Positions 22,309 through 34,099 of a DNA stretch of 64,000 bases are shown here, one piece after another. This DNA is from Mycobacterium sp. ELW1 (GTDB lineage Bacteria; Actinomycetota; Actinomycetes; Mycobacteriales; Mycobacteriaceae), in the NCBI RefSeq assembly GCF_008329905.1, contig NZ_CP032155.1:3348001-3412000 (forward strand), in the 5' to 3' direction. Each line of letters begins with the position of its first letter. The first letter of the stretch is position 1. Under the pieces are notes generated by a model. It was not told the origin of the DNA. It saw only the letters and a list, made by a program, of their open reading frames with translations, and did not search any database. A program made the position numbers and the translations under genes.

Positions 22309-23598
22309 GGTTAAAGCACGGGCCACGGCCACCATCGCCGAGGTGATCTGATCCACCTCGTCCGGCGTGCAGATGAACGGCGGCATCGCGTAGATCAGGT
22401 TGCGGAAGGGCCGCAGCCAGACGCCGTTGTCCAGGGCGACCGGGGTGGCGACGGTTAGGTCGACCGGCTGCCGGGTCTCGATGACTCCGATCGCGCCGAG
22501 CACCCGGACATCGGCCACCGACGACAGCGCGCGGGCCGGCTCGAGGCCCTGGGCCAGCCCGGCACCGATCTCGGCGACCCGGCCGCGCCAGTCCTGCGCG
22601 AGCAACAGTTCGACCGAGGCCACCGACACCGCACATGCCAGCGCATTGGCCATGAACGTCGGGCCGTGCATCAACGCGCCGGCATCGCTGCCGCTGATCG
22701 TCCGCGCGATATCCAGCGTGCAGAGTGTCGCCGCCAGCGTGACGTAACCGCCGGTCAACGCCTTGCCGACACACATGATGTCCGGACTGACCCCGGCGTG
22801 GTCGGCGGCGAACAGCTCGCCGGTACGCCCGAACCCGGTGGCGATCTCGTCGAAGATCAGCAACACTCCGGCGCGGTCGCACAGCGCGCGCAGGTCGGCG
22901 AGGTAGCGCGGATCGTGGAATCGCATCCCACCGGCGCCTTGCACCACCGGCTCGACGATCACGGCGGCCAGCTCATCGGCATGCTCGAGCAGCTGGTCTC
23001 CGAACGCCGCGACGTAGGCCGGGTCGTAGTCACCCGGCACCGGGGGCGCGAACACCTGCGGGGACAACACGTCGCTCCACAGCGAATGCATGCCGCCGTC
23101 GGGGTCGCAGATGCTCATCGGGGTGAAGGTGTCGCCGTGATATCCGCCACGCCACGTCATCAGCTTGGACTTGCCGAACCGGCCCGCGCTGCGCCAGTAC
23201 TGCAACGCCATCTTGACCGCGACCTCCACGGCCACCGAGCCGGAGTCGGAGAAGAACACGGTCTCCAGCCCGGCCGGCGTGATATCCACCAGCAGCTGCG
23301 CCAGACGCGCGGCGGGCTCGTGGGTCAACCCGCCGAACATGACGTGATTCATCGTCGCCAACTGGTGGCTCAGCGCCGCGTCGAGCACCGGGTGGCCGTG
23401 ACCGTGCACCGCCGTCCACCAGGACGCCATCGCGTCGAGCACCCTGATCTCGGCGTCGTCCCGAACCAGGGTCAGCCACGCGCCGCGGGCGCCGGTGGCC
23501 ACCACCGGCGCCATCGCCTCGGCGCCGATCGTGCTGTACGGGTGCCAGATGTGCGCGGCGTCGATCTCACTGATCTGGTGGGGGGTCAACGCCGACAC
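22306..23598 (-). CDS. bioA: Adenosylmethionine-8-amino-7-oxononanoate aminotransferase
   Basis: 430 residues, class III PLP aminotransferase using SAM as amino donor to form DAPA. Visible: DAAHIWHPYSTIG, WWTAVHGHGHPVLD, TWRGGYHGDT, IFDEIATGFGRTGELFA and PLP Lys in CVGKALTGGYVTLAATL. GTG 23598 has TAGGCT eight bases upstream (leaderless-type). No BioQ palindrome is seen before bioA itself. Confidence 0.96.
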   Translation of the reverse strand: MSALTPHQISEIDAAHIWHPYSTIGAEAMAPVVATGARGAWLTLVRDDAEIRVLDAMASWWTAVHGHGHPVLDAALSHQLATMNHVMFGGLTHEPAARLAQLLVDITPAGLETVFFSDSGSVAVEVAVKMALQYWRSAGRFGKSKLMTWRGGYHGDTFTPMSICDPDGGMHSLWSDVLSPQVFAPPVPGDYDPAYVAAFGDQLLEHADELAAVIVEPVVQGAGGMRFHDPRYLADLRALCDRAGVLLIFDEIATGFGRTGELFAADHAGVSPDIMCVGKALTGGYVTLAATLCTLDIARTISGSDAGALMHGPTFMANALACAVSVASVELLLAQDWRGRVAEIGAGLAQGLEPARALSSVADVRVLGAIGVIETRQPVDLTVATPVALDNGVWLRPFRNLIYAMPPFICTPDEVDQITSAMVAVARALT

Positions 23599-23606
23599 GC
23601 TGTGTG

Positions 23607-23612
23607 AGCCTA
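23607..23612 (-). promoter_or_regulatory. -10 element of bioA
   Basis: Minus-strand TAGGCT eight bases before the bioA GTG. It lies in the 127-bp divergent gap to the acyltransferase gene, in which I see no other structured element. Confidence 0.4.
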
Positions 23613-23725
23613 GCCGAGGTCGCGAGTAGCCCCAGAACGCGTTTGCTCAACGGATTCCGTAGCTTCGGCGCGCCGTTCGCTGCAGATGAGAAGAATAGCT
23701 GGGTTGGGTAGATTGAGTCCCGATC

Positions 23726-25900
23726 ATGATCACCCTCAGCCCGCCCCGCCCGCCAGCAATGGCGCCAGCGGACTCCCCTCCTGACGCGGCGATGGGATCG
23801 CGGAAATCGGGCTTCTACCGTCACGATCTGGACGGTCTGCGCGGGTTGGCGATCGCTCTCGTCGCGGTGTTCCACGTGTGGTTCGGGCGCGTCTCGGGCG
23901 GGGTGGACGTCTTCCTGGTGCTCTCCGGGTTCTTCTTCGGCGGTTCCCTGTTGCGTACCGCGCTGAATCCTGACTCTTCGCTGTCGCCCTGGCCAGAGAT
24001 CCGCCGACTTGTCCGCAGGCTGCTGCCGGCACTGGTCGTGGTGCTTGCCGCAGGCGCCGTTTTGACCGTCCTCATCCAGCCCCAGACCCGCTGGGAGACC
24101 TTTGCTGACCAGAGCCTGGCGAGCCTGGCGTACTACCAGAACTGGGAGCTGTCGGCGACCGAGTCGAACTACCTGCGGGCCGGCGAAGCAGTCAGTCCGC
24201 TGCAGCACATCTGGTCAATGTCTGTTCAGGGCCAGTTCTACCTTTCGTTCCTTGTCCTTATTTTCGCGTTCGCATATTTGCTGAGGCGTCCGCTGGGCGC
24301 ACGTTTGCGGCCAACGTTCGTTGCTTTGCTGACCGCCCTCACCATCGCGTCATTCACCTTTGCCGTCGTGCTGCATGGCAGCGACCAGATGGCCGCGTAC
24401 TACAACAGCTTCGCCCGCGCCTGGGAGCTGCTGTTGGGCGTTCTGGTGGGTGCGGCGGTCCCGTACATCCGCTGGCCGATGTGGCTGCGCACGCTGGCGG
24501 CGACCGTCGGGCTGGCCGCCATCGTCTCGTGCGGTGCGTTGATCGACGGAGTCCGCGAGTTCCCCGGTCCGTGGGCGCTGGTACCGGTCGGCGCGACCGT
24601 CCTGATGATCCTGGCCGCGGCGAACCGCCAGGCGCGGCCGTCGACCAGTGACCGCCTGCCGCTGCCCAACCGGCTATTGTCGGCCGCCCCGCTGATGACA
24701 CTCGGCGCGATGGCCTACTCCCTGTACCTGTGGCACTGGCCGCTGCTGATCTTCTGGCTCGCCTACACCGACGGCAGCCGCGCCGGCTTCGTCGATGGCG
24801 CCGTCATCCTCGCGATCTCCGGCGTGCTGGCCTACCTGACCATGCGATTCATCGAGGAGCCGCTGCGGTTCCGGCGCAGCGGCGCGGCGCAGGCGGCACC
24901 GCAGCCCAGCATCCCGTGGCGCACCCGCCTGCGCCGGCCCACGATCGCGCTGGGCACCACCGTGGGGCTACTCGGGGTGGCGCTGACGGCGACGTCGTTC
25001 ACCTGGCGCGAGCACGTCACCGTGCAGCGCTCGCACGGCAAGGAACTGGTGACGCTCTCGGCCGCGGGTTACCCGGGGGCGCGGGCGCTGACCGAACACG
25101 CCCGGGTGCCGAAGCTGCCGATGCGGCCCACCGTGCTCGAGGCCAAAAACGACCTGCCCGAATCCACCAACGACGGATGCATCAGTGATTTCGACAACGT
25201 CGGGGTCATCAACTGCACCTACGGCGACCTGTCGGCGACCCGAACCATCGCCCTGGCGGGCGGATCGCATGCCGAGCACTGGATCACCGCCCTGGACGCG
25301 CTGGCCAAGATGCACCACTTCAAGATCGTCACCTATCTCAAGATGGGCTGCCCGTTGACCACCGAGCAGCAACCGCTGGTGATGGGTGACAACCGGCCGT
25401 ACCCGAACTGCCACGAGTGGAACGAACGGGTGATGGCCAAGCTGATCAGCGACCGTCCCAGCTTCGTGTTCACCACGTCCACCCGGCCGTGGAACATCAA
25501 GCCCGGCGACGTGATGCCGGCCACCTACATCGGGGTCTGGCAAACCTTGTCGGACAACAACATTCCGATCCTGGCGATGCGGGACACCCCGTGGCTGGTG
25601 CGCAACGGCGAGCCGTTCTTCCCGACCGACTGCCTGGCCAAGGGCGGCGACGCGGAATCATGCGGGATCAAGCGCTCCGACGTGCTCTCCGATCGCAATC
25701 AGACACTGGATTTCCTGACGCAGTTCCCACAGATGCGGATCCTCGACCTCAGCGACGCGGTGTGCCGTCCGGACGTGTGCCGCGCCGTCGAAGGAAATGT
25801 GCTGGTCTACCACGATTCTCATCACATCTCCGCGACCTACATGCGCACGTTGATCCCTGAACTGGGCAGGCAGCTGGGGGCAGCCACCCGGTGGTGGTGA
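23726..25900 (+). CDS. OafA-type membrane acyltransferase with C-terminal SGNH domain
   Basis: 724 residues. The N-terminal acyltransferase-3 domain (about 30-385, about ten membrane helices) has the catalytic His in DLDGLRGLAIALVAVFHVW and the QFYL-like element after MSVQG. The C-terminal extracytoplasmic SGNH esterase-like domain (about 460-720) has the Ser block LAGGSHAEHW (about 513) and the DxxH block in YHDSHHIS (about 697). Such fusions O-acetylate envelope sugars or lipids. It precedes treX by 41 bp, as Rv1565c does in M. tuberculosis. The substrate is unknown; proximity to trehalose genes is suggestive only. The start could also be Met12 or Met23. Confidence 0.88.
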   Translation: MITLSPPRPPAMAPADSPPDAAMGSRKSGFYRHDLDGLRGLAIALVAVFHVWFGRVSGGVDVFLVLSGFFFGGSLLRTALNPDSSLSPWPEIRRLVRRLLPALVVVLAAGAVLTVLIQPQTRWETFADQSLASLAYYQNWELSATESNYLRAGEAVSPLQHIWSMSVQGQFYLSFLVLIFAFAYLLRRPLGARLRPTFVALLTALTIASFTFAVVLHGSDQMAAYYNSFARAWELLLGVLVGAAVPYIRWPMWLRTLAATVGLAAIVSCGALIDGVREFPGPWALVPVGATVLMILAAANRQARPSTSDRLPLPNRLLSAAPLMTLGAMAYSLYLWHWPLLIFWLAYTDGSRAGFVDGAVILAISGVLAYLTMRFIEEPLRFRRSGAAQAAPQPSIPWRTRLRRPTIALGTTVGLLGVALTATSFTWREHVTVQRSHGKELVTLSAAGYPGARALTEHARVPKLPMRPTVLEAKNDLPESTNDGCISDFDNVGVINCTYGDLSATRTIALAGGSHAEHWITALDALAKMHHFKIVTYLKMGCPLTTEQQPLVMGDNRPYPNCHEWNERVMAKLISDRPSFVFTTSTRPWNIKPGDVMPATYIGVWQTLSDNNIPILAMRDTPWLVRNGEPFFPTDCLAKGGDAESCGIKRSDVLSDRNQTLDFLTQFPQMRILDLSDAVCRPDVCRAVEGNVLVYHDSHHISATYMRTLIPELGRQLGAATRWW

Positions 25901-25929
25901 CAACTTGCGCATCACGCGCGCCACGTCGA

Positions 25930-25935
25930 TAAGGT
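25930..25935 (+). promoter_or_regulatory. -10 element of treX
   Basis: TAAGGT six bases before ATG 25942, consistent with a leaderless treXYZ transcript separate from the acyltransferase gene. Confidence 0.45.
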
Positions 25936-25941
25936 CTAACG

Positions 25942-28086
<2,145 letters not shown>

Positions 28087-28103
28087 CGGGAACAGGCTGA
28101 GCT

Positions 28104-30407
28104 ATGGCTTACCCGGTGCTGTCCACCTACCGCCTGCAACTACGCGGCGCTTCGGCGGGCGACGCGTTCACCTTCGCCGACGCCGAGAGACTCGTCTCCT
28201 ATCTCGACGATCTCGGCGTCTCCCACCTCTACCTCTCCCCCATCCTGACCGCGGCGCCGGGCTCCACCCACGGCTACGACGTCACCGACCCGACCACGGT
28301 CTCCGAGGAACTGGGCGGTGCCGACGGCCTGGCGCGGCTGGCCGAGGCGGCCAAAGCACGCGGCTTGGGTCTGGTCGTCGACATCGTCCCCAATCACGTC
28401 GGGGTCGACCAGCCGCAGCGCAACCCCTGGTGGTGGGACGTGTTGCAGCACGGCCGACAGTCCCCGTACGCCACGTATTTCGACATAGACTGGTCCGTCG
28501 ATCCCGAAGGACGAATCCTGTTGCCGGTCTTGGGATCTGACAGCGACGTCGCAGATCTGACGGTCGACGGCGGCGTGCTGCGGCTCGGCGACCTCGCGTT
28601 CCCCATCGCCCCCGGAACCGGTGACGGCTCAGGCCCTGATGTGCACGACCAGCAGCACTACAAGTTGATCGGGTGGCGCAACGGGGTGTGCGGCTATCGC
28701 CGATTCTTCTCGATCACCTCCCTGGCGGGTCTGCGCCAGGAGGACCGGGTGGTCTTCGATGAGTCGCACGCCGAAGTGGCCCGCTGGTTCGGCGAGGGCC
28801 TGGTCGACGGGGTGCGCATCGACCATCCCGACGGCCTGACCGATCCGACCGGATACCTGGGATGGCTGCGGGAGCTCACCGGCCCGCAGGCCTGGATCGT
28901 GATCGAGAAGATTCTCGGTGTCGACGAGGCGCTGGATCCCACGCTGCCGATCGACGGCACCACCGGCTACGACGTACTGCGTGAGGTCGGCGGCATCTTC
29001 GTCGACCCGACCGGCGCCGGGGCACTGACCGAACTGGTCGATGCCGAGGGTTTCGACTACGCCGGGACGCCGGAACTGTTGCGGCAGTTGAAGATCGACA
29101 CCGCCACCACCACGCTGTCCAGCGAGCTGGCTCGACTGTGCCGCTCGATCGTGGCCGCGGTGGGCGCCGATCATCCGCAATTGCCCGATGCGGTGGCGGC
29201 GCTGCTGACCGAAGTCGGTGTGTACCGGTCGGATTACCTCACCCTGTCGGCGGTGCTGTCGACCGCGTTCGCGCACACCGTGGCCGCCCGGCCGGAGCTG
29301 GCCGTGCCGCTGCAGCTGGTGTCGGCCGCGCTGGCCGGTGACTCAGGCGAGCCGGGCGCGCGGCTGCAGCAGCTGTGCGGCGCGATGACGGCGAAGTCGG
29401 TGGAGGACTGCTACTTCTACCGCGACGCCCGGCTGGTGTCGCTGAACGAGGTTGGCGGCGAGCCGCACCGGTTCGGTGTCAGCGCCGCGGAATTCCACCG
29501 CAGCTCGGCGGTCCGCGGCCGGCTGTGGCCCAAGTCGATGACCACACTGTCCACCCACGACACCAAGCGCGGCGAGGATGTGCGGGCCCGCATCGGCGTG
29601 CTGTCGCAGGTGCCGTCGCTGTGGGCCGAGTTCGTCGGCAGCTGGCAGACCACCACACCCGCACCGGACGCCGCCACCGGTTTGTTCCTGTTGCAGAACA
29701 TCTTCGGCGTATGGCCGGTCGATGGCCAGGTCACCGACGAGCTGCGGACCAGGCTGCACGCCTACACCGAGAAGGCGATCCGTGAAGCGGGCTGGCATAC
29801 CTCGTGGAACGATCCGGACACCGAATTCGAAGACGGCGTGCATACCTGGCTCGATGCCATCCTGGACGGGCCGGTGGCCACCGAGATGACCGGAGTGGTC
29901 GTCCAACTCGAACCGCACGCCCACAGCGACGCCCTCGGCCAGAAGCTGCTGGCGCTCACCGTCCCCGGTATCCCGGACGTCTATCAGGGCACCGAGTTGT
30001 GGGAGGACAGCCTCGTCGACCCGGACAACCGCAGGCCGGTCGACTATGCGACGCGCAGTTCGGAGTTGAAACAGCTGTCGCACAGCAAGATTCGCGTAGT
30101 GCGAGCGGCGTTGCACGCCCGCCGCGACCATCCCGAGGCGTTCCTGTCCGGCGATTACCACCCGGTGCTCGCCAGCGGTGCCGGCGCGGCTCACGTCGTG
30201 GCTTTCCAGCGCGGCGTCGATGTGGTGGTCGCCGTCAGCCGCTGGACCGTCCGGCTGCACCACGACGGCTGGGGCGACACGACCCTGCCGTTGCCGGACG
30301 GAGTGTGGGCCGACCGCCTGACCGGTAACCGGTGGACCGGCACGACGCGGGCCGATGAACTGTTCGCCGAGCTGCCCGTCGTCCTCTTGGAGAGATCACA
30401 TGTCTGA
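28104..30407 (+). CDS. treY: Maltooligosyl trehalose synthase
   Basis: 767 residues, GH13. It isomerises the reducing-end alpha-1,4 bond of a malto-oligosaccharide to alpha,alpha-1,1. It begins with STYRLQLRG, the family's usual N-terminus. The catalytic region shows VDGVRIDHPDGLTDP (Asp) and WIVIEKILG (Glu), then STHDTKRGEDVRAR and VPDVYQGTELW near the C-terminus. The last 8 bases overlap the treZ start. Confidence 0.96.
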   Translation: MAYPVLSTYRLQLRGASAGDAFTFADAERLVSYLDDLGVSHLYLSPILTAAPGSTHGYDVTDPTTVSEELGGADGLARLAEAAKARGLGLVVDIVPNHVGVDQPQRNPWWWDVLQHGRQSPYATYFDIDWSVDPEGRILLPVLGSDSDVADLTVDGGVLRLGDLAFPIAPGTGDGSGPDVHDQQHYKLIGWRNGVCGYRRFFSITSLAGLRQEDRVVFDESHAEVARWFGEGLVDGVRIDHPDGLTDPTGYLGWLRELTGPQAWIVIEKILGVDEALDPTLPIDGTTGYDVLREVGGIFVDPTGAGALTELVDAEGFDYAGTPELLRQLKIDTATTTLSSELARLCRSIVAAVGADHPQLPDAVAALLTEVGVYRSDYLTLSAVLSTAFAHTVAARPELAVPLQLVSAALAGDSGEPGARLQQLCGAMTAKSVEDCYFYRDARLVSLNEVGGEPHRFGVSAAEFHRSSAVRGRLWPKSMTTLSTHDTKRGEDVRARIGVLSQVPSLWAEFVGSWQTTTPAPDAATGLFLLQNIFGVWPVDGQVTDELRTRLHAYTEKAIREAGWHTSWNDPDTEFEDGVHTWLDAILDGPVATEMTGVVVQLEPHAHSDALGQKLLALTVPGIPDVYQGTELWEDSLVDPDNRRPVDYATRSSELKQLSHSKIRVVRAALHARRDHPEAFLSGDYHPVLASGAGAAHVVAFQRGVDVVVAVSRWTVRLHHDGWGDTTLPLPDGVWADRLTGNRWTGTTRADELFAELPVVLLERSHV

Positions 30408-32124
30408 ATTCGCCGTGTGGGCACCGCTGCCCAAGCAGGTGCGCCTCGACGTCGACGGGCAGCTCCATGACATGACCGTCGACGACAACGGCTGGTGGCG
30501 CGCCGACGTCGACGCCGCTGCGGACGCCCGGTACGGCTACGTCCTGGACGACGACCCGACAGTGCTGCCGGATCCGCGCTCCGCCCGCCAGCCCGACGGT
30601 GTGCACGCGCGATCCCAACTCTGGGATCCCACCTCCGCGCAGTGGTCGGATGCGCAGTGGGCGGGCCGCTCCATCGAGGGTGCGGTGATCTACGAACTGC
30701 ACACCGGCACGTTCACCCCGGAAGGCACGTTCGACGCCGCCATCGCGAAGCTGGACTACCTGGTGGACCTCGGTGTCGACTTCGTCCAGCTGATGCCCGT
30801 CAACGCCTTCAGCGGCGACCACGGATGGGGCTACGACGGAGTGCTGTGGTACGCGGTGCACGAACCCTACGGCGGCCCAGACGGTTTGGTGCGCCTGATC
30901 GACGCCGCACATGCTCGCGGGCTCGGAGTGCTGATCGACGCGGTGTTCAACCACCTGGGGCCGTCCGGCAACTATCTGCCCAAGTACGGACCGTACCTGT
31001 CGTCGGTCAGCAACCCTTGGGGTGAAGGCGTCAACCTGACCGGACCCGACGCCGACGAGGTGCGCCGCTACATCCTCGACTGCGCACTGCGCTGGATGCG
31101 CGACTTCCACGCCGACGGTCTCCGACTGGACGCGGTGCACGCGCTGGTCGACAACACCGCGATCCACATCCTCGAAGAGATGACCGCCGAAACCGATGCG
31201 CTGTCAGCGGCCGTGGGCCGACCGCTGTCGCTGATCGCCGAGAGCGACCTCAACGATCCCCGGCTGATCACTCCCCGCGATCGCGGCGGATATGGTCTGA
31301 CCGCGCAGTGGGACGACGACATCCATCACGCCATCCACACCGCGGTGTCCGGCGAACGGCAGGGCTACTACGCCGATTTCGGCTCGATGTCGGCATTGGC
31401 CAGCACCCTGCAGAACGGTTACTTCCACGCCGGCACCTACTCGTCGTTCCGGCACCGCAGGCACGGCAGGCCGCTGGACAAGACCCTGATCCCGGCCACC
31501 CGACTGACGGCCTACACCTGCACCCACGATCAGGTGGGCAACCGCGCGACCGGTGACCGGCCGTCGCAGAACCTGGACTACGGCCAGCTCGCCATCAAGG
31601 CGGCGCTTGCCCTCGGATCGCCTTACACGGCAATGCTTTTCATGGGCGAAGAATGGGCGGCGTCCACCCCGTTCCAATTCTTCAGCTCGCACACCGAACC
31701 CGAGCTGGCGAAGGCGACGGCGGAGGGCCGCAAGGCGGAGTTCGCCGACCACGGCTGGGATGCCGACGACATCCCGGACCCGCAGGACCCGCAGACATTC
31801 CTGCGCTCGAAGCTGAACTGGGACGAGGTCGACGACGGCAGGCACGCCGAGTTGCTGGACTTCTACCGCGGTCTGATCGCGTTACGCCGCAACGAACCCG
31901 ACATGGCCGACGCGTGGCTGCAGCATCTGGTGATCGATTTCGACGAGGACGAACGCTGGATCGTGATGCGGCGCGGCCACATTGCGATCGCCTGCAACCT
32001 CGGCGAGCGGTCGGTCAGCGTGCCGGTCACCGGCGAGGCGATCCTGGCGTGGGGCGAGCCCGAGGCGGGCGAGCACGGCACCGCGCTGCCCGGACACTCG
32101 GTGGTGGTGACCCGAACAGGCTAG
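30400..32124 (+). CDS. treZ: Malto-oligosyltrehalose trehalohydrolase
   Basis: 574 residues, GH13. It releases trehalose from maltooligosyl trehalose. N-terminal beta-domain (FAVWAPLPKQVRLDVDG), then YELHTGTFTPEGTFDAAI, and the active site in FHADGLRLDAVHAL (Asp), SLIAESDLNDPRL (Glu) and THDQVGNRATGDR (Asp). ATG 30400 has GGAGAG upstream and overlaps treY by 8 bp, so it is coupled. The 3' end overlaps ilvA by 4 bp, convergently. Confidence 0.96.
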   Translation: MSEFAVWAPLPKQVRLDVDGQLHDMTVDDNGWWRADVDAAADARYGYVLDDDPTVLPDPRSARQPDGVHARSQLWDPTSAQWSDAQWAGRSIEGAVIYELHTGTFTPEGTFDAAIAKLDYLVDLGVDFVQLMPVNAFSGDHGWGYDGVLWYAVHEPYGGPDGLVRLIDAAHARGLGVLIDAVFNHLGPSGNYLPKYGPYLSSVSNPWGEGVNLTGPDADEVRRYILDCALRWMRDFHADGLRLDAVHALVDNTAIHILEEMTAETDALSAAVGRPLSLIAESDLNDPRLITPRDRGGYGLTAQWDDDIHHAIHTAVSGERQGYYADFGSMSALASTLQNGYFHAGTYSSFRHRRHGRPLDKTLIPATRLTAYTCTHDQVGNRATGDRPSQNLDYGQLAIKAALALGSPYTAMLFMGEEWAASTPFQFFSSHTEPELAKATAEGRKAEFADHGWDADDIPDPQDPQTFLRSKLNWDEVDDGRHAELLDFYRGLIALRRNEPDMADAWLQHLVIDFDEDERWIVMRRGHIAIACNLGERSVSVPVTGEAILAWGEPEAGEHGTALPGHSVVVTRTG

Positions 32125-33401
32125 GTCAGATACCGGTAGGCCGGCGAGCCGGGCTCCAGCGGCTCGACGTGCAGCCCGGACGCATCCATCCGGGCCCGCA
32201 GCCCGTCGAGCCCGGCGGCCGACCCCAGTTCGATGCCGACGAGCGCCTCACCGGTTTCGCGGTTGTTGCGCTTGACGTACTCGAACAGGGTGATGTCGTC
32301 ATTGGGTCCGAGGATCTCATCGAGGAACCGGCGCAGCGCACCGGGCTCCTGCGGGAAGTCGACCAGGAAGTAGTGCTTGAGGCCAAGGTGCACCAACGAC
32401 CGCTCGAGCACCTCGCCGTAGCGGGACACGTCGTTGTTGCCGCCGGAGATCAGGCACACCACCGTCGACCCCGGCTGCACCCCGGCCTCCAACAACCCGG
32501 CCACCGACAGCGCCCCCGCAGGCTCGGCGATGATGCCTTCGTTCTGGTACAGGTCCAGCATCGCCGTGCAGACCGCACCCTCGTCGACCGTCGTCACCGA
32601 CACCATGTCGCCCGCCGCGGCCAGCGCCTGATACGGCAGCGCACCGATCTGTTTGACCGCCGCACCGTCCACGAACTGGTCGACGTGGTCCAGCTCCACG
32701 GGGCCGCCGGCGGCCAGCGCCGCGATCATCGAGGCCGCGCCCGCGGGCTCGACACCCAGCACCGCGGTGTTGGACGTCCGCTCGGCCAGATAGGTGGTGA
32801 TTCCCGCGATGCAGCCACCGCCGCCGACCGGGACGATCACCAGGTCCGGTTCGGTGTCGAGCTGGGCGAGGATCTCCACGGCGATCGTGCCCTGGCCTGC
32901 CATCGTGCGCAGATCGTCGAACGGCGGAACCAGGGTGGCGCCGGTACGGGCGACATCGTCGAGGGCCGCCTCGGCCGCCAGGTCATAGGTCGCCCCACCG
33001 ACGATCAGGTCGATGAACTCCCCACCGTGATAGCGGATGCGGTCGCGCTTCTGCTTCGGGGTCTTGGCCGGCACGTAGACCCTGCCGTGTACGCCCATCG
33101 ACCGGCAGGCAAGCGCGAAGCCCTGCGCGTGATTACCGGCCGACGAGCACACCACGCCGGCGGCGATTTCGGCGGCGGAGAGCTGTTTGAGCAGGTTGTA
33201 GGCGCCGCGCACCTTGTAGGACCGCACGCTCTGCAGGTCCTCGCGCTTGAGGTAGACCTCGGCGCCGGTGGCCTGCGAAAGCCGGTCGCTGTACTGCAGC
33301 GGGCTCTGGCTGACCACGTCGCCAATTCGCTGACCGGCCTCATCGATGTCGGCCGCCGAGAGCGGCGACGTTCGACGGCTGTGGGTCAGTTCAGCGGACA
33401 C
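32121..33401 (-). CDS. ilvA: Threonine dehydratase (biosynthetic)
   Basis: 426 residues, PLP fold type II. It deaminates threonine to 2-oxobutyrate, the first step of isoleucine synthesis. PLP Lys in VRSYKVRGAYNLL, substrate loop SSAGNHAQG, phosphate-binding GGGGCIAG. A C-terminal ACT-like regulatory part (residues about 335-426, KHYFLVDFPQEPGALRRF) should bind isoleucine/valine. GTG 33401 lies inside the end of the sirohydrochlorin chelatase gene (16-bp overlap), so ilvA is tied to the nitrate cluster transcript here. Confidence 0.96.
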   Translation of the reverse strand: MSAELTHSRRTSPLSAADIDEAGQRIGDVVSQSPLQYSDRLSQATGAEVYLKREDLQSVRSYKVRGAYNLLKQLSAAEIAAGVVCSSAGNHAQGFALACRSMGVHGRVYVPAKTPKQKRDRIRYHGGEFIDLIVGGATYDLAAEAALDDVARTGATLVPPFDDLRTMAGQGTIAVEILAQLDTEPDLVIVPVGGGGCIAGITTYLAERTSNTAVLGVEPAGAASMIAALAAGGPVELDHVDQFVDGAAVKQIGALPYQALAAAGDMVSVTTVDEGAVCTAMLDLYQNEGIIAEPAGALSVAGLLEAGVQPGSTVVCLISGGNNDVSRYGEVLERSLVHLGLKHYFLVDFPQEPGALRRFLDEILGPNDDITLFEYVKRNNRETGEALVGIELGSAAGLDGLRARMDASGLHVEPLEPGSPAYRYLT

Positions 33402-34099
33402 CGATCAATGGTGCCACCACCAGGGCCGAATGCGGGAATCGGGGTGAGCGCGAATCGGCGCGCCAACAGCGCCACGAGTTCCGGGTGCGCGCCCAGCGGA
33501 TCGGTCACTCCGTGTGCACCGCAACCGGCCAGCCTGGTGTGGAACACCCCCGGCGCCAGCAGGTAGGACGCGACGAACACCCGCCGCCCGGCCGCTCTGA
33601 TCCGGCCCACCAGGTCGGCGACCGTCGGGACACCGGTGGCAACGAAGCCGAGGTGCACCTCGCCCACCAGATCACCCAGCAGGGCCGCGGCCCGGACCAG
33701 CTCGTGCCGGGCCGCCGGATCGGAGGACCCGGCGGCCGCCATCACCACCGCGTCACCGGGAGTCCAGCCGACCTCGAGCAGCCTGGTGCGCATGATCTCG
33801 GCCAGTACCGGGTCGGGTCCCAGCGCGGCAGTGATGGTGACATCGGCGTGGCCGCTCTCCGCGACTCGCGCCGGCAGATCGACGTTGACGTGGTAGCCCG
33901 AGGCTAGGAAAGCCGGCACCACGATCGCCGGGACTGTCGAATCGGCCAGCAGCTCGCGCGGATTGGGCCCGAGGACGTCGACGAACGCGGTACGCACCGG
34001 GCCGACGTGTTCGGCGACGGCCGCCGCGATCTCGGTGACGGTGGCCAGCCCCTGCGGATTTCGGGTCCCGTGGGCGACCAGGATCAGCTCGGATGTCAC
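33386..34099 (-). CDS. sirB: Sirohydrochlorin ferrochelatase (CbiX/SirB type)
   Basis: 237 residues with two CbiX-like halves. The N-terminal metal-binding segment LILVAHGTRNPQG carries the catalytic His, with ASGYHVNVDLP as the second element. It inserts iron into sirohydrochlorin to give siroheme, the cofactor of the nirB product upstream in the same cluster. GTG 34099 overlaps the nnaR stop (GTGA). Cobalt chelation for B12 is the alternative, but the neighbours favour siroheme. Confidence 0.88.
   Translation of the reverse strand: MTSELILVAHGTRNPQGLATVTEIAAAVAEHVGPVRTAFVDVLGPNPRELLADSTVPAIVVPAFLASGYHVNVDLPARVAESGHADVTITAALGPDPVLAEIMRTRLLEVGWTPGDAVVMAAAGSSDPAARHELVRAAALLGDLVGEVHLGFVATGVPTVADLVGRIRAAGRRVFVASYLLAPGVFHTRLAGCGAHGVTDPLGAHPELVALLARRFALTPIPAFGPGGGTIDRCPLN

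Noticed and set aside
23599..23725. A third BioQ site before bioA
   Set aside because: No TGAAC or GTTCA pair at the needed spacing in the 127-bp gap.
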